A stretch of DNA of 64,000 nt from Epsilonproteobacteria bacterium UBA4036. Lineage in GTDB: Bacteria > Campylobacterota > Campylobacteria > Campylobacterales > Arcobacteraceae. A model generated the notes under the pieces. The model saw only the letters and a program-made list of their open reading frames with translations. It searched no databases and had not been told where the DNA came from. The stretch covers positions 432,042 through 496,041 of the forward strand of contig DGAG01000007.1 in the NCBI GenBank assembly GCA_002382325.1, written 5' to 3'. The position numbers were made by a program, and so were the translations under genes. Positions 18,483 through 28,857 of this stretch are shown here, piece after piece; position 1 is the first letter of the stretch; every line of letters starts with the position of its first letter.

Positions 18483-20198
18483 ATGAAAAATTATGCCTTT
18501 GAAACCTATGCAGAACTTTTTGAATACCTCACATTACTTCCTGACAATCCACACTTTTTAAACTATGTGAATGAAGAACAATACCACAGCATCAGCACTC
18601 GCCAGTTTGAACAACGCGTCAATTATTTGGCATTAGCGCTTCACGATATTGGCATACAAAAAAACGATTGTGTGGCACTTTTTGCTAAACCCAGTCCGTG
18701 TTGGCTTGCTTTTGATTTTGCTTTACAGCTTATAGGCGCCATTAGTGTGCCTTTATTTGAGGATATTTCACAAAAGAACTTTGATTTTGAACTGCAAGAC
18801 AGCAATATTCAAACCATTTTTACCGATCATACTCGTTATATCTATGATATTCCCGAAGAGATTTTAATTATTGGTTGCCACATTAAGGCTAATAATAAAC
18901 GATTTATCACCATTCAAGAGCTTCTCAAAAAAGGAGAAACTCTTTTTTTAAAAAATCCATTAGCTGTAAAAGCCATGATTCAAGCCGTTAAAAAAGAGGA
19001 TATTTTTAGTATTGTCTATACCAGTGGAAATACGGGCACTCCTAAAGGAGTTGAACTCACTCATGCCAATATTATTTCACAGCTTTATGATATTAATGAA
19101 TATTTTAAAATTAAACCTTCCTATAAAGCTCTCTCCTTTTTACCTTTGGCTCATATTTTTCAACGAACCGTAATGAGTTTTTATATCAGTCACAATTTAT
19201 CCATCTATTTTGTTGAGGATGTTCAAACCATTGCTCAACGAATGAAACAAGTGCAACCGCATATTATTACGGTTGTTCCACGGTTACTGGAAAAAATATT
19301 TGCCAAAATAGAAGAAAAAGTCCAATTGCAAAGTGGTTTGAAAGGATGGATTGCTCAAAAAGCATTTCAAAGAGCTTTGCATAAAAACCCCAATGAACAT
19401 ACCTTTTTAGATACGATATACAAAAAATTAATTTATTCAAAATTTTTAGAGAGTTTTGGCGGCAATTTAGAGATTGTCGTCACAGGAGGTGCCGCTTTAA
19501 ACAAGCAACTTTATACGTTTTTTTTAAACATTGGCTTGCCTGTTTATCAAGGATATGGATTAACCGAAACGTCTCCTGTGATTTGTGTGAACTATCCTTT
19601 AAACAACAAAGCAGGAACGTGTGGTAAAGCCTTAAAACACGTCAAAATCAAACTGGCCAGTGATGATGAGTTGCTTGTACAAAGTCCAGGTGTTATGAAA
19701 GGGTACAAAAATCAACCTCTTTTAACACAAGAAGTTATTGACAAAGAGGGGTGGTTTCACACAGGTGATTTAGCCAGTATTGACGACGAAGGCTATATTA
19801 CGATTAAAAGTCGGAAAAAAGAGTTGCTTAAAACTTCTACGGGTGAGTATATCAACGCTGTGTTAATTGAACAAGAGTTGACCAAATCAAACTATATTGA
19901 CTATGCCGTTGTCATTGCCAATGATAGAAAATATGTTTCTGCTTTATTGTTTGTCAACCAAGAAATTGCCAAAGGGGTTGACGCAGAAACGTTTTATGCC
20001 TCAAAAAGCATACAAGAGTTGATTCAAAAACACGTTGATAGCGTCAACTATGATTTAAACAAATGGGAAAAAGTGGTTAAATATTCGCTGATTACGCAAA
20101 AAATTTCGATTGATACAGGAGAACTTACGCCTTCTATGAAAATACGAAAAAATGAAGTAGAAAAAATCTACCATGCTGTCATTGAGACAATGTATTAA
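18483..20198 (+). CDS. Long-chain fatty acid-CoA ligase (AMP-forming)
   Basis: 571 residues; activates fatty acids to acyl-CoA via acyl-AMP. ATP-binding motif YTSGNTGTPKGVELTHAN, adenylation motifs YQGYGLTETSPVICVNYP and EGWFHTGDLASIDDEGY are clear. It is first in an operon with thiolase, hydratase/dehydrogenase and acyl-CoA dehydrogenase, so the substrate is almost certainly a medium or long fatty acid for beta-oxidation. It resembles FadD/FAA-type ligases; the short N-terminus shows no signal peptide. Confidence 0.9.
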   Translation: MKNYAFETYAELFEYLTLLPDNPHFLNYVNEEQYHSISTRQFEQRVNYLALALHDIGIQKNDCVALFAKPSPCWLAFDFALQLIGAISVPLFEDISQKNFDFELQDSNIQTIFTDHTRYIYDIPEEILIIGCHIKANNKRFITIQELLKKGETLFLKNPLAVKAMIQAVKKEDIFSIVYTSGNTGTPKGVELTHANIISQLYDINEYFKIKPSYKALSFLPLAHIFQRTVMSFYISHNLSIYFVEDVQTIAQRMKQVQPHIITVVPRLLEKIFAKIEEKVQLQSGLKGWIAQKAFQRALHKNPNEHTFLDTIYKKLIYSKFLESFGGNLEIVVTGGAALNKQLYTFFLNIGLPVYQGYGLTETSPVICVNYPLNNKAGTCGKALKHVKIKLASDDELLVQSPGVMKGYKNQPLLTQEVIDKEGWFHTGDLASIDDEGYITIKSRKKELLKTSTGEYINAVLIEQELTKSNYIDYAVVIANDRKYVSALLFVNQEIAKGVDAETFYASKSIQELIQKHVDSVNYDLNKWEKVVKYSLITQKISIDTGELTPSMKIRKNEVEKIYHAVIETMY

Positions 20199-20211
20199 GG
20201 AGAACACGATT

Positions 20212-21492
20212 ATGAAAGAAAGAATTGCAGTTATACAAGGTCTTAGAAGCCCCGTTGCCAAAGCGTATGGAAAATTAAAACATATTCAAGCCGATACCTT
20301 AGGCTCAATCATAGCCAAAGAGTTGGTACTTCAAATTGGCATTGATTATAAAGAGTACGATGAAGTCATCATAGGAAATGTCGCTCAACCCGCCAATGCT
20401 GCAAATATGGCTCGAATATTGGCTTCACGAGCAGGATTTCCCATTTCCACTCCGGCTTATACGGTTCATCGAAATTGTGCTTCAGGAATGCAAGCCATTA
20501 GTTCTGCCATTGCCAGTATTCACAGTGGTGAAGGGAAACTCTATTTAGTTGGTGGCGTAGAATCCATGAGTAATATTCCCATTTTATACAGTGATAACTT
20601 GCGTAATTTAATGATTGGTTTGTCCAACAGCAAAACCATTTTAGCCAAATTAGCTGTCCTTAAAAACTTTCGACCCAATTTTTTAAAACCCGTTATTGGG
20701 TTAGTCTCAGGTTTAACCGATCCCATTAGTGGTCAAATTATGGGATTAACCGCTGAAATTTTAGCCAATGAGTTTAAAATTTCCAAGCAAGAACAAGACC
20801 AATTTGCCTTAAACTCTCACTTAAAAGCCCAAAAAGCCACTGAACGTGGGATTTTAAAAGAGGAGATTTATCCCATTATCACCAGCAATGATTCTATTAT
20901 TTATGATGACGATGGTATTCGATTTAATCAAACACTCAAAGCCTTAGAAAAGCTCAAACCTTTTTTTGACAAAGAAAACGGAACGGTAAGTGCGGGAAAC
21001 TCTTCTCAAATCTCCGATGGGGCTTGTATGTTAAGTATTTGCAGTGAATCCCATGCCAAAGCATTGGGTATTACACCTTTGGGGTATATTAAGGATTTTG
21101 CCTATGCAGGATTAGAAGCTCATAAAATGGGCTTAGGTCCTATTTATGCTACGAAAAAACTCTTTGATAAAACCAAAATCGATTTGAAACAAATTGACTT
21201 AATTGAGATGAACGAAGCCTTTGCGGCACAAGTCATTGCCAACATTAAAGCCTTTGATTCAACGCAATTTTGTCAAAAAACCTTTAACAGTGCTAAACTG
21301 GGGCAAATCAATGAGAATCTACTTAATGTCAATGGTGGAGCAATCGCTTTAGGACATCCCGTAGGAATGAGCGGAGCAAGAATTGTTTTAAGCGCACTCA
21401 AAGAGTTAAAACGACGAAATCTTCAAACAGGACTTGCCACCTTGTGTGTGGGCGGCGGACAAGGTGCATCATTTTTATTGGAGGCGAACTAA
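20212..21492 (+). CDS. Acetyl-CoA C-acyltransferase (3-ketoacyl-CoA thiolase)
   Basis: 426 residues from ATG 20212, which has AAGGAG 9 bases upstream (an in-frame start at 20173 lacks one). Performs the last step of beta-oxidation, cleaving 3-ketoacyl-CoA with CoA. The nucleophile Cys is in HRNCASGMQAI; the C-terminal GGAIALGHPVGMSGAR and CVGGGQGASF supply His and the second Cys. Its TAA overlaps the next ATG (TAATG), giving tight coupling to the alpha-type subunit. Resembles FadA/FadI. Confidence 0.92.
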   Translation: MKERIAVIQGLRSPVAKAYGKLKHIQADTLGSIIAKELVLQIGIDYKEYDEVIIGNVAQPANAANMARILASRAGFPISTPAYTVHRNCASGMQAISSAIASIHSGEGKLYLVGGVESMSNIPILYSDNLRNLMIGLSNSKTILAKLAVLKNFRPNFLKPVIGLVSGLTDPISGQIMGLTAEILANEFKISKQEQDQFALNSHLKAQKATERGILKEEIYPIITSNDSIIYDDDGIRFNQTLKALEKLKPFFDKENGTVSAGNSSQISDGACMLSICSESHAKALGITPLGYIKDFAYAGLEAHKMGLGPIYATKKLFDKTKIDLKQIDLIEMNEAFAAQVIANIKAFDSTQFCQKTFNSAKLGQINENLLNVNGGAIALGHPVGMSGARIVLSALKELKRRNLQTGLATLCVGGGQGASFLLEAN

Positions 21493-23615
21493 TGCAAACT
21501 CAAGATTTAAAACTCACCATAAAAAATAGTATTGCCACACTTATTTTTGATAGGCAAGACTCAAAAGCAAATACTCTTTCCAAATCAGTATTAGAACAAC
21601 TTGAAACGGCTTTAAATGCCATTAAAACCAACCGTGATATTGATCTGCTATTAATTAAAAGTGCCAAAGAGGATATGTTTATTGCAGGGGCAGATATAAC
21701 AGAGATTTTACCCATGACAAATGCCGATGAGATTTATGATTATTTACTCAAAGTGGACTCCATCTTTACAGCACTCGAACACCTACCGTTTCCCAGTGTT
21801 GCTTTGATTGATGGTGCGTGTATGGGGGGTGGCTTAGAGTTGGCATTGTGTTGTACGTATCGTTTGGCAACCAGCAACAAAAAAACCAAACTCTCTTTTC
21901 CCGAAATCAAATTGGGATTTTTCCCTGGATTTGGAGGCACCCAACGTTTACCTAAATTAATTGGTTTAATCAACTCATTAGAAATGATTTTACAAGCCAA
22001 AGAACTCAATGCCGAACAAGCTCATAAAATAGGCTTAGTCAATGAGTATTTTGCCCAAGGGTACAGTGAGTTTAGAACCGAAGAGTTTATTCAAAAAGTA
22101 TTAAATAAAAAAGTCAAACCCAAAAAAACATTTCGATGGATGGAGTATTGTAATTTTACCCGTGAATTTATTTTTAAAAAAGCCTTGAAAAAACTGAAAC
22201 AAAAAGTTCACCCCAAATATTTTGGCCCTTATGCTGCTTTAGATGTAATTCATCATACGTTTAAAATGCCTCACCCACAAGGCATTGTAATTGAAGCACA
22301 AACGTTCAGTGAAGTTGCCATTACAAAAGAGTCTAAAAATTTAATTGAACTCTTTTTAACGTCACAAGAACTCAAAAAAGAGTATGACAATAAACATCTC
22401 AAAGAGAAAATATCTCAAACGGCTGTTGTGGGAAGCGGTACGATGGGCAAAGGCATTATTTGGCTTTTTAGCCAATATGCCAATGATGTACGAATCAAAT
22501 TACGGGATATGAAACAGGTTCAAACTCTTTTAAATGACGTGGCTAAACTCTATGATTTTTTTGTCAAAACAAAAAAGATGTCCAAAAAACAAGTTGAGTT
22601 TAAACTCAATCATTTAAGCTATACCCAAGAGTATCAAGGCTTTAAACTGACTCATTTTGCTCTTGAAGCGATTGTTGAAGATGAAAAAGAGAAAATCAAA
22701 ACGTACAAAAACCTAGAACAATGTTTAAGTAAAAAAGCCATTTTAGCGACGAATACCTCTTCTTTATCCATTGAAATGTTAAGCCAACATATCAGCAACA
22801 AAGCCAATTTTTTAGGTGTTCATTTTTTTAATCCTGTCAATAAAATGCCTTTGGTGGAAGTCATACCCTCTTCTTTTACTTCAAAAGCAACTTTAGAAAA
22901 AAGCTTTGAATTTTTAAGACGATGTGGGAAAATACCTATTTTGGTTCACGATTGTGCGGGTTTTTTGGTCAATCGAGTGTTGCTTCCTTACATCAATGAA
23001 GCGGGTTATATTTTGCAAACGGGTTCAAGCATTGAAAAAATTGATGCCACTCTAAAAGAGTTTGGAATGCCTATGGGTGCCTTTGAATTGGCTGATGTGG
23101 TGGGCATTGATGTGGGATATAAAGTTGCCACCATTTTAGAAGAGTCTTATGGTGAACGCATGAAAGTGTGTGATATTTTAACCTATGTGCATAATGATTT
23201 AAAACTCTTAGGAGAAAAAAGCCAAAAAGGGTTTTACGTTTATTCTAAAAAAGAGAATAAAAAAGTCAATCACGCCGTTACCAAAAAAGTCAAAAGCACC
23301 AAAGTTGTCACCACCCAAGATATTTTGGATCGGGCTTTATTTATTATGGTCAATGAAGCGAGTCGTTGTTTGGAAGAACATATCATTTCCCATGCGGCTT
23401 ATTTAGATTTTGCCATGGTTGCAGGAACAGGTTTTCCTGCATTTAAAGGAGGAATCTTAAAATATGCCGACAGTGTAGGAATTGATTATGTCATTAGAAA
23501 GCTTGAAGAGTTTGAAAAAAGTCATGGAAATCGTTTTAAACCCAGTTCTCTTTTGTATCAACTTCAACAAGAGAATCTGACATTTTACACAGGAGAAAAA
23601 TTATGGAATTCTTAA
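21492..23615 (+). CDS. Bifunctional enoyl-CoA hydratase / 3-hydroxyacyl-CoA dehydrogenase (FadB/FadJ-like)
   Basis: 707 residues from ATG 21492, close to FadJ in length. The N-terminal crotonase domain has GACMGGGLELALCC and FPEIKLGFFPGFGG. The NAD-binding domain begins VVGSGTMGKGI near residue 315 and continues with NTSSLSIEML and HFFNPVNKMPLVEV. It hydrates 2-enoyl-CoA and oxidises 3-hydroxyacyl-CoA, forming a complex with the thiolase encoded just upstream. It overlaps thiolase by one base and FadE by 13 bases. Confidence 0.93.
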   Translation: MQTQDLKLTIKNSIATLIFDRQDSKANTLSKSVLEQLETALNAIKTNRDIDLLLIKSAKEDMFIAGADITEILPMTNADEIYDYLLKVDSIFTALEHLPFPSVALIDGACMGGGLELALCCTYRLATSNKKTKLSFPEIKLGFFPGFGGTQRLPKLIGLINSLEMILQAKELNAEQAHKIGLVNEYFAQGYSEFRTEEFIQKVLNKKVKPKKTFRWMEYCNFTREFIFKKALKKLKQKVHPKYFGPYAALDVIHHTFKMPHPQGIVIEAQTFSEVAITKESKNLIELFLTSQELKKEYDNKHLKEKISQTAVVGSGTMGKGIIWLFSQYANDVRIKLRDMKQVQTLLNDVAKLYDFFVKTKKMSKKQVEFKLNHLSYTQEYQGFKLTHFALEAIVEDEKEKIKTYKNLEQCLSKKAILATNTSSLSIEMLSQHISNKANFLGVHFFNPVNKMPLVEVIPSSFTSKATLEKSFEFLRRCGKIPILVHDCAGFLVNRVLLPYINEAGYILQTGSSIEKIDATLKEFGMPMGAFELADVVGIDVGYKVATILEESYGERMKVCDILTYVHNDLKLLGEKSQKGFYVYSKKENKKVNHAVTKKVKSTKVVTTQDILDRALFIMVNEASRCLEEHIISHAAYLDFAMVAGTGFPAFKGGILKYADSVGIDYVIRKLEEFEKSHGNRFKPSSLLYQLQQENLTFYTGEKLWNS

Positions 23616-25963
23616 TCTTTATTGTCATTATTTTAGCATTGGGATTTGTCAATCTTCCTTTATTGGGTTGGTTTATTTTTATTGGATTGTACAGTTTTTT
23701 TGTTTTTGATATGGGATTTTTGTTTTTAATTCCTTTGATTGCCTTGGGTGTGCTTTTGATTAATAAAGAGTTTAGAATCAAATATCTCACTCAAACTATT
23801 GTGGATTTGGTCAAAAAGAAGGGTTTGCTTCCTAAAATTTCACCCACAGAAGAAGCCGCACTTCAAGCAGGAACATCATGGGTTGAATCCAACTTTTTTA
23901 AAGCACAAGTTGATTTTGACCAAATTAAAAATGAAAAAATCACTCAACTCACCCCTGAAGAACAAGCCTTTTTGGACAATGAAGTAGAAGAGCTGTGTGC
24001 TATGTCAAATGACTGGGAGATTTTTCAACAACGAGATTTAAGCCAAGAAGCGTGGGAATATATAAAAAGTAAAAAATTCTTTGGAATGATTATTCCTAAA
24101 GAGTATGGAGGTCTTGGGTTTAGTGCAACAGCACACTCTAAAATCATTGAGAAATTGGTTTCAAGATCGCAAGTTTTAGCTATTACCGTTATGGTACCCA
24201 ACTCATTAGGTCCTGCTGAATTGATTTTAAATCACGGTACCCAAGAACAAAAAGACACCTATCTTGAAAATTTAGCCATAGGAAAAGAAGTGCCTTGTTT
24301 TGCACTCACAGAACCCAATGCAGGCAGTGATGCCACATCAATTACTTCTTATGGAGAACTCTTTAAAGATGAAAATGACCATATCAAAATTAGACTCAAT
24401 TTTGAAAAACGCTACATCACCTTAGGCAGTATTGCCACACTCATTGGTTTGGCATTTCACTTAAAAGACCCCCATGGTATTTTAGGAGAACAAAAAGAGT
24501 TAGGCATCACATTTGCATTGGTACATTCAAAACTCAAAGGTGTCAATAACTCCAAACGGCACGACCCTTTGGGCATTCCTTTTATTAACTCTCCTCTTAT
24601 TGGAAAAGATGTGATTATTGATCTTGAAGATATTATTGGAGGAAGAGCAGGCATTGGCAAAGGGTGGCAAATGTTAGTGGAGTCTTTAAGTATTGGACGA
24701 GGTATTTCACTTCCCAGTGTCAGTTTAGGTGGCAGTAAACTTGCCCTTAAAACGGTGGTTTCCTATACACAACTGCGAGAACAATTTGGTTTGCCTTTGG
24801 CGTCTTTTGAAGGAATAGAAGAGAAAGTTGCGCACATAGCTGCTTTGACTTATTTGCAAAATGCAGCACGAAATTATACGCTTGATGCCATTGATAATGG
24901 CAATAAACCTGCTGTGGTAAACTCCATTATGAAATATCATGCCACAGAAAATTTCAGAACCCTTATCAATGATTCGATGGATGTTTTAGGAGGTGCTGCT
25001 ATTATTCGAGGTGAAAAAAACCTTTTGGCTCATGCTTATTTTGCTTTGCCCATTTCCATTACCGTTGAAGGTGCCAATATATTAACTCGAAACCTCATGC
25101 AGTTTGGGCAAGGACTCATTAAGTGCCATCCGTATTTATACAAAGAAGTTCAAGCCTTACAACAAGAGGATACAACAAAGTTTGATGAACTGCTTTTTTC
25201 TCATATAGGATTGGTCAATACGGCTTTTTTAAAGAAAATGACCTACTATTTTACGCGAGGATATATCGCTCAAACACGAGGCAATTTTAAACGTCAAAAA
25301 CAAAAACTCGTTTGGGTAAGTTCTGATTTTACCTTTTTAAGTAACCTTTCTTTGGCTCTTTGGGGCGCTAATATTAAGAAAAAAGAGAGTATCAGCGCAC
25401 GATTTGCCGATATCTTATCGTGGTGTTATTTAATCACTTCTGTGTTAAGAGAGTTTGACAATAATCCTAAAGAGGAACACAAAGCGTTAGTGGAGTATCT
25501 TTGTGATTATGGCTTTAATGAAATTCAAGAAGCCAAAGAACAAATTGTTGGCAATATGCCTTTTTTTAAATACCTGTTGCCTGTCATTAAAATCAATCCC
25601 TTTGGAACAAAACCTTCTCATGCGTTAAATACAAAAATTGTACGACACCTCCAACAGCCCACTGTGTTAGATGAGTTGTGCCATGGATTGTTTGTGGGTA
25701 ATAATAAAAAAGAGACCTTGTACAAACTTCAATACGCCCTACAGCTCAATACTCAAACCAAACCACTTCAACACAGAATAAAACAAGCCCTTAAAACCAA
25801 TGAGCTCGAACACAATCGTTATGAAATGGTACTGCAACAAGCCCTAGAAAAAGAGATACTTTCATCCAAAGAGCATCAAGAGATACTTAAAGCATACAAA
25901 GCCAAACAAGAAATTATTCACGTGGATGCTTTTGAAAATAAACGTTATAAGGAACAAAAGTAA
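23603..25963 (+). CDS. fadE: Acyl-CoA dehydrogenase, FadE type
   Basis: 786 residues, near the size of E. coli FadE and about twice an ordinary acyl-CoA dehydrogenase. Two or three hydrophobic segments at the N-terminus (to ~60) suggest membrane attachment. The central ACAD region contains CFALTEPNAGSDATSI and the FAD-domain segment YTQLREQFGLPLASFEGIEE; a long C-terminal helical domain follows. It introduces the first double bond into acyl-CoA, passing electrons to an ETF or membrane acceptor not encoded here. It overlaps the gene before it. Confidence 0.92.
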   Translation: MEFLIFIVIILALGFVNLPLLGWFIFIGLYSFFVFDMGFLFLIPLIALGVLLINKEFRIKYLTQTIVDLVKKKGLLPKISPTEEAALQAGTSWVESNFFKAQVDFDQIKNEKITQLTPEEQAFLDNEVEELCAMSNDWEIFQQRDLSQEAWEYIKSKKFFGMIIPKEYGGLGFSATAHSKIIEKLVSRSQVLAITVMVPNSLGPAELILNHGTQEQKDTYLENLAIGKEVPCFALTEPNAGSDATSITSYGELFKDENDHIKIRLNFEKRYITLGSIATLIGLAFHLKDPHGILGEQKELGITFALVHSKLKGVNNSKRHDPLGIPFINSPLIGKDVIIDLEDIIGGRAGIGKGWQMLVESLSIGRGISLPSVSLGGSKLALKTVVSYTQLREQFGLPLASFEGIEEKVAHIAALTYLQNAARNYTLDAIDNGNKPAVVNSIMKYHATENFRTLINDSMDVLGGAAIIRGEKNLLAHAYFALPISITVEGANILTRNLMQFGQGLIKCHPYLYKEVQALQQEDTTKFDELLFSHIGLVNTAFLKKMTYYFTRGYIAQTRGNFKRQKQKLVWVSSDFTFLSNLSLALWGANIKKKESISARFADILSWCYLITSVLREFDNNPKEEHKALVEYLCDYGFNEIQEAKEQIVGNMPFFKYLLPVIKINPFGTKPSHALNTKIVRHLQQPTVLDELCHGLFVGNNKKETLYKLQYALQLNTQTKPLQHRIKQALKTNELEHNRYEMVLQQALEKEILSSKEHQEILKAYKAKQEIIHVDAFENKRYKEQK

Positions 25964-25964
25964 T

Positions 25965-28082
25965 ATGGGTTTGCACAACGATTTATTGATTGATTCAGGG
26001 GGATATATTCTCAAACTTATTGAGAAAATTTTATCCACCAATATTGAGATTAAAGGGAGAGAAAACATCCCTTTAACTCACCCTAAAATTTTTGTTGCCA
26101 ACCATTTTACTCGTATTGAAGCTTTAATTGTGCCGTATGCGTTGTATAACATAACACAACGAAAAGTGGGGGTCATTGCTGATGACTCAATTTTTGACTA
26201 TTTTGGCAATATTTTAAAAGAGTTAGGGGCATTGCCCAAATCAGCACCCAATCGCAATAACATCATTTTAAGTGATATTTTACAAGGAAACAAAGATTGG
26301 ATGATTTTTCCTGAAGGACAAATGGTTAAAGGCAAACATATCATTAAAGAAGAGAATCACTATTGTGTTTTAATCGATGGTCACAGTGAAAAAGTTTACA
26401 CGGGAGCTGCTTTTTTTGCGCTGTTTTCACAACTGTTAAAAGAGGACTATTTTGAAAATCGTATTGACAATCTTGAAGCATTTAAAACTACCTATATGCT
26501 TGAAGACGTGAGCCAAGAAGAGACGCTCATTATTCCTATTAACATCAGTTATGCCCCCATTAAAACAGGAAAAAACTTTTTATCTCAAATTGCCAATACC
26601 ATTTTTAATGATATCAATGAGAGTTTTAAAGAAGAGATTGAGATTGAAAGCAATATTGTTTTAAATTCAAAAATTATTATCAATATTCTTCCCGCAATGA
26701 GTATGAAAGAGATCACTTCTCAAGCCAAACAGCCTCACAATACTCATGTCAATAACGACTTGCTTATTGATACCTTTCGGTATAAAATTACCTACGATTT
26801 TATGAAACAAATTTATGAGCATCTCACCATTCGTTTTGATCATCTCTTTGTTGCCATTTTATATTTTTATCCCAAAGATTATATCAACCAACTCCATTTT
26901 AAACGTCTTTTATATTTAATTGCGCACAAAATCAAAAACAGTTCCATGCAATACGATGAAGATATTGAAAAGAATTTTATCAATCTCATCTCTTTTGAAA
27001 CATATGAAACCTTTGAAGAAATCTTACAATTGGCACAAAACGATGGAATCATCACACAAACACAAGAGAATTATGTTATTAGTAAAGAAAACCTTCTTCA
27101 AGGATACACCCATGATACGATTCGTTTAAAAAATATTTTAAAAGTTTTTTTAAATGAAGTGATGATTATTGATGAAGTTACCAGTATGGTAAAACACTAT
27201 TGTCAATTGCCTTTTAATGACATTAATGCCATGTTATTGATTCATTTAATTAATCAAGAAAAAGATGAATATTTACAAGATTATTTGCGCTATTCACAAG
27301 ATGAAAAACTCAAACCCAAACATGTCGGTGAGCCTTTTTTTATGCAAACCCATGAGTCCAAAACAGGTATTGTAGCCTTGCATGGTTTTTCTTCTGCTCC
27401 TTTAGAAGTCAATGAATTGGCGACATATTTAAATAAAAAAGGCTTTAACGTTTATGCCCCAAGGCTTAAAGGGCATGGTACAACGCCAAAAGATTTAAAA
27501 CATTGTACATGGCAAGATTGGTATGAAAGTGTCTCAAGAGCATTAATTATTGCCACATTAATGTATGAGAAAATCTATATCGTAGGGTTTTCAACAGGTG
27601 GTTTATTGGCACTATTAAGTGCTAAAAAAAATCTTCCTACACTTAAAGGCATTATTTGTATCAACGCCGCACTGCAACTCAATGATGTTCGTATTAAAAC
27701 ATTTATTCCTGCCATTAATTTTTGGAATGATTTGGTTGAATCATTTAATAGCGAAACTTATCAAAAAAAGTATGTCGAAAACAAAGCGGAAAATCCTGAG
27801 ATTAATTACGATAAACACTATATTAAATCCATTAATCAACTCAATTTGCTTATGAATGAAACCGCCTCGCAATTAAAACATATTACGTTGCCCATTGCGA
27901 TTATTCAAGCCACGTTTGATCCCGTTGTTAATCCCAAAAGTGCCAATGAAGTTTATGAAAAAGTAGCATCTCTTCACAAAAAATTGTACTTTCTTGAATT
28001 TTATAATCATGTCATTATCAAAGGGAAAAATGCTAAACGTGTTTTTGATACAATTATTGAATTTATAAAGGAGACTCCATGA
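25965..28082 (+). CDS. Acyltransferase / alpha-beta hydrolase fusion protein
   Basis: 705 residues from ATG 25965, two bases after the fadE stop, with AAGGA upstream. Residues ~20-220 are a PlsC-like acyltransferase: VANHFTRIEALIV (H-x4-E in place of the usual H-x4-D) and IFPEGQMVKG. A helical middle section follows. From ~475 an alpha/beta hydrolase begins: GIVALHGFSSAPLEVNELA, then the nucleophile elbow VGFSTGG, and a late VIQATFDPVVNP (Asp) and FYNHVI (His). The hydrolase part resembles Est30-type carboxylesterases. Fusion and operon position suggest recycling of acyl chains between lipids and CoA, which is inference. Confidence 0.82.
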   Translation: MGLHNDLLIDSGGYILKLIEKILSTNIEIKGRENIPLTHPKIFVANHFTRIEALIVPYALYNITQRKVGVIADDSIFDYFGNILKELGALPKSAPNRNNIILSDILQGNKDWMIFPEGQMVKGKHIIKEENHYCVLIDGHSEKVYTGAAFFALFSQLLKEDYFENRIDNLEAFKTTYMLEDVSQEETLIIPINISYAPIKTGKNFLSQIANTIFNDINESFKEEIEIESNIVLNSKIIINILPAMSMKEITSQAKQPHNTHVNNDLLIDTFRYKITYDFMKQIYEHLTIRFDHLFVAILYFYPKDYINQLHFKRLLYLIAHKIKNSSMQYDEDIEKNFINLISFETYETFEEILQLAQNDGIITQTQENYVISKENLLQGYTHDTIRLKNILKVFLNEVMIIDEVTSMVKHYCQLPFNDINAMLLIHLINQEKDEYLQDYLRYSQDEKLKPKHVGEPFFMQTHESKTGIVALHGFSSAPLEVNELATYLNKKGFNVYAPRLKGHGTTPKDLKHCTWQDWYESVSRALIIATLMYEKIYIVGFSTGGLLALLSAKKNLPTLKGIICINAALQLNDVRIKTFIPAINFWNDLVESFNSETYQKKYVENKAENPEINYDKHYIKSINQLNLLMNETASQLKHITLPIAIIQATFDPVVNPKSANEVYEKVASLHKKLYFLEFYNHVIIKGKNAKRVFDTIIEFIKETP

Positions 28083-28834
28083 AACTCAAACATCTTTTAC
28101 TCTTTGTACTTTCACTGGTTTTATTCACCAGTTGTACCAGTAAAACACCTTACACCAATCGAAATCAGCTTATTTTACTCTCTCAAACACAAGAGTTATC
28201 TTTAGGTGAACAATCTTACAAAGAGACATTGGCCCAATCTAAAGTCATTACACAAACCAAAGAAGCCAATAAAATCAAAGAGATTGGAACGCGTATTGCC
28301 AAAGTTGCCAAACGTCCTGATTTTAATTGGGAGTTTACTTTGGTACAAAACGATGAGAAAAATGCCTTTTGTCTGCCAGGAGGAAAAGTGGTTGTCTATA
28401 CAGGTATTTTAAGTGTGGCAAAAAATGATGACCAACTCGCCACCGTTATTTCACATGAAATTGCTCATGCTTTAGCACGACACGGAGCAGAACGAATGAG
28501 TACGAGTATGATTGCACAAGGCGTGCAAACAGCAGGAAATATTGTTTTAGGGTCACAAGGTTCCCAATATACACAAACATTTAATATCGCTTTTGGGTTA
28601 GGAAGCCAATATGGTGTGCTGATGCCTTATGGAAGAATGCAAGAAAATGAAGCCGATGAGATTGGCATTTATTTGATGAAAGAAGCCGGATACAATCTTA
28701 ATGAAGCGATTAAATTTTGGGAAAATATGAGCAATGGAAAAAGCGAAGGCATAGAGTTTTTCTCCACGCATCCCAATTCCGATACACGCATTGAAAATAT
28801 CAAAGCATTAATTAAAAAACTTCAAAATACATAG
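28079..28834 (+). CDS. M48-family metalloprotease, lipoprotein
   Basis: 251 residues with a lipoprotein signal peptide (lipobox FTSC, Cys19), so it is an envelope protein. The zinc motif SHEIAHALARHG and the downstream Glu in ENEADEIGIYLM identify a peptidase of family M48, like LoiP/YcaL or the YfgC N-terminal domain. It overlaps the preceding stop by four bases and ends the fad operon at a strong terminator. The link to fatty acid metabolism is unclear; it may serve outer-membrane quality control. Confidence 0.9.
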   Translation: MKLKHLLLFVLSLVLFTSCTSKTPYTNRNQLILLSQTQELSLGEQSYKETLAQSKVITQTKEANKIKEIGTRIAKVAKRPDFNWEFTLVQNDEKNAFCLPGGKVVVYTGILSVAKNDDQLATVISHEIAHALARHGAERMSTSMIAQGVQTAGNIVLGSQGSQYTQTFNIAFGLGSQYGVLMPYGRMQENEADEIGIYLMKEAGYNLNEAIKFWENMSNGKSEGIEFFSTHPNSDTRIENIKALIKKLQNT

Positions 28835-28852
28835 GATTTTCCTATGTATTTT
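28824..28852. terminator. Bidirectional terminator between the fad operon and yebC
   Basis: A 13-bp perfect stem with a 3-base loop, A-rich on one side and T-rich on the other. It contains the TAG of the M48 gene and lies six bases from the yebC stop codon, so it can serve both convergent units. Confidence 0.75.
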
Positions 28853-28857
28853 AAGCG

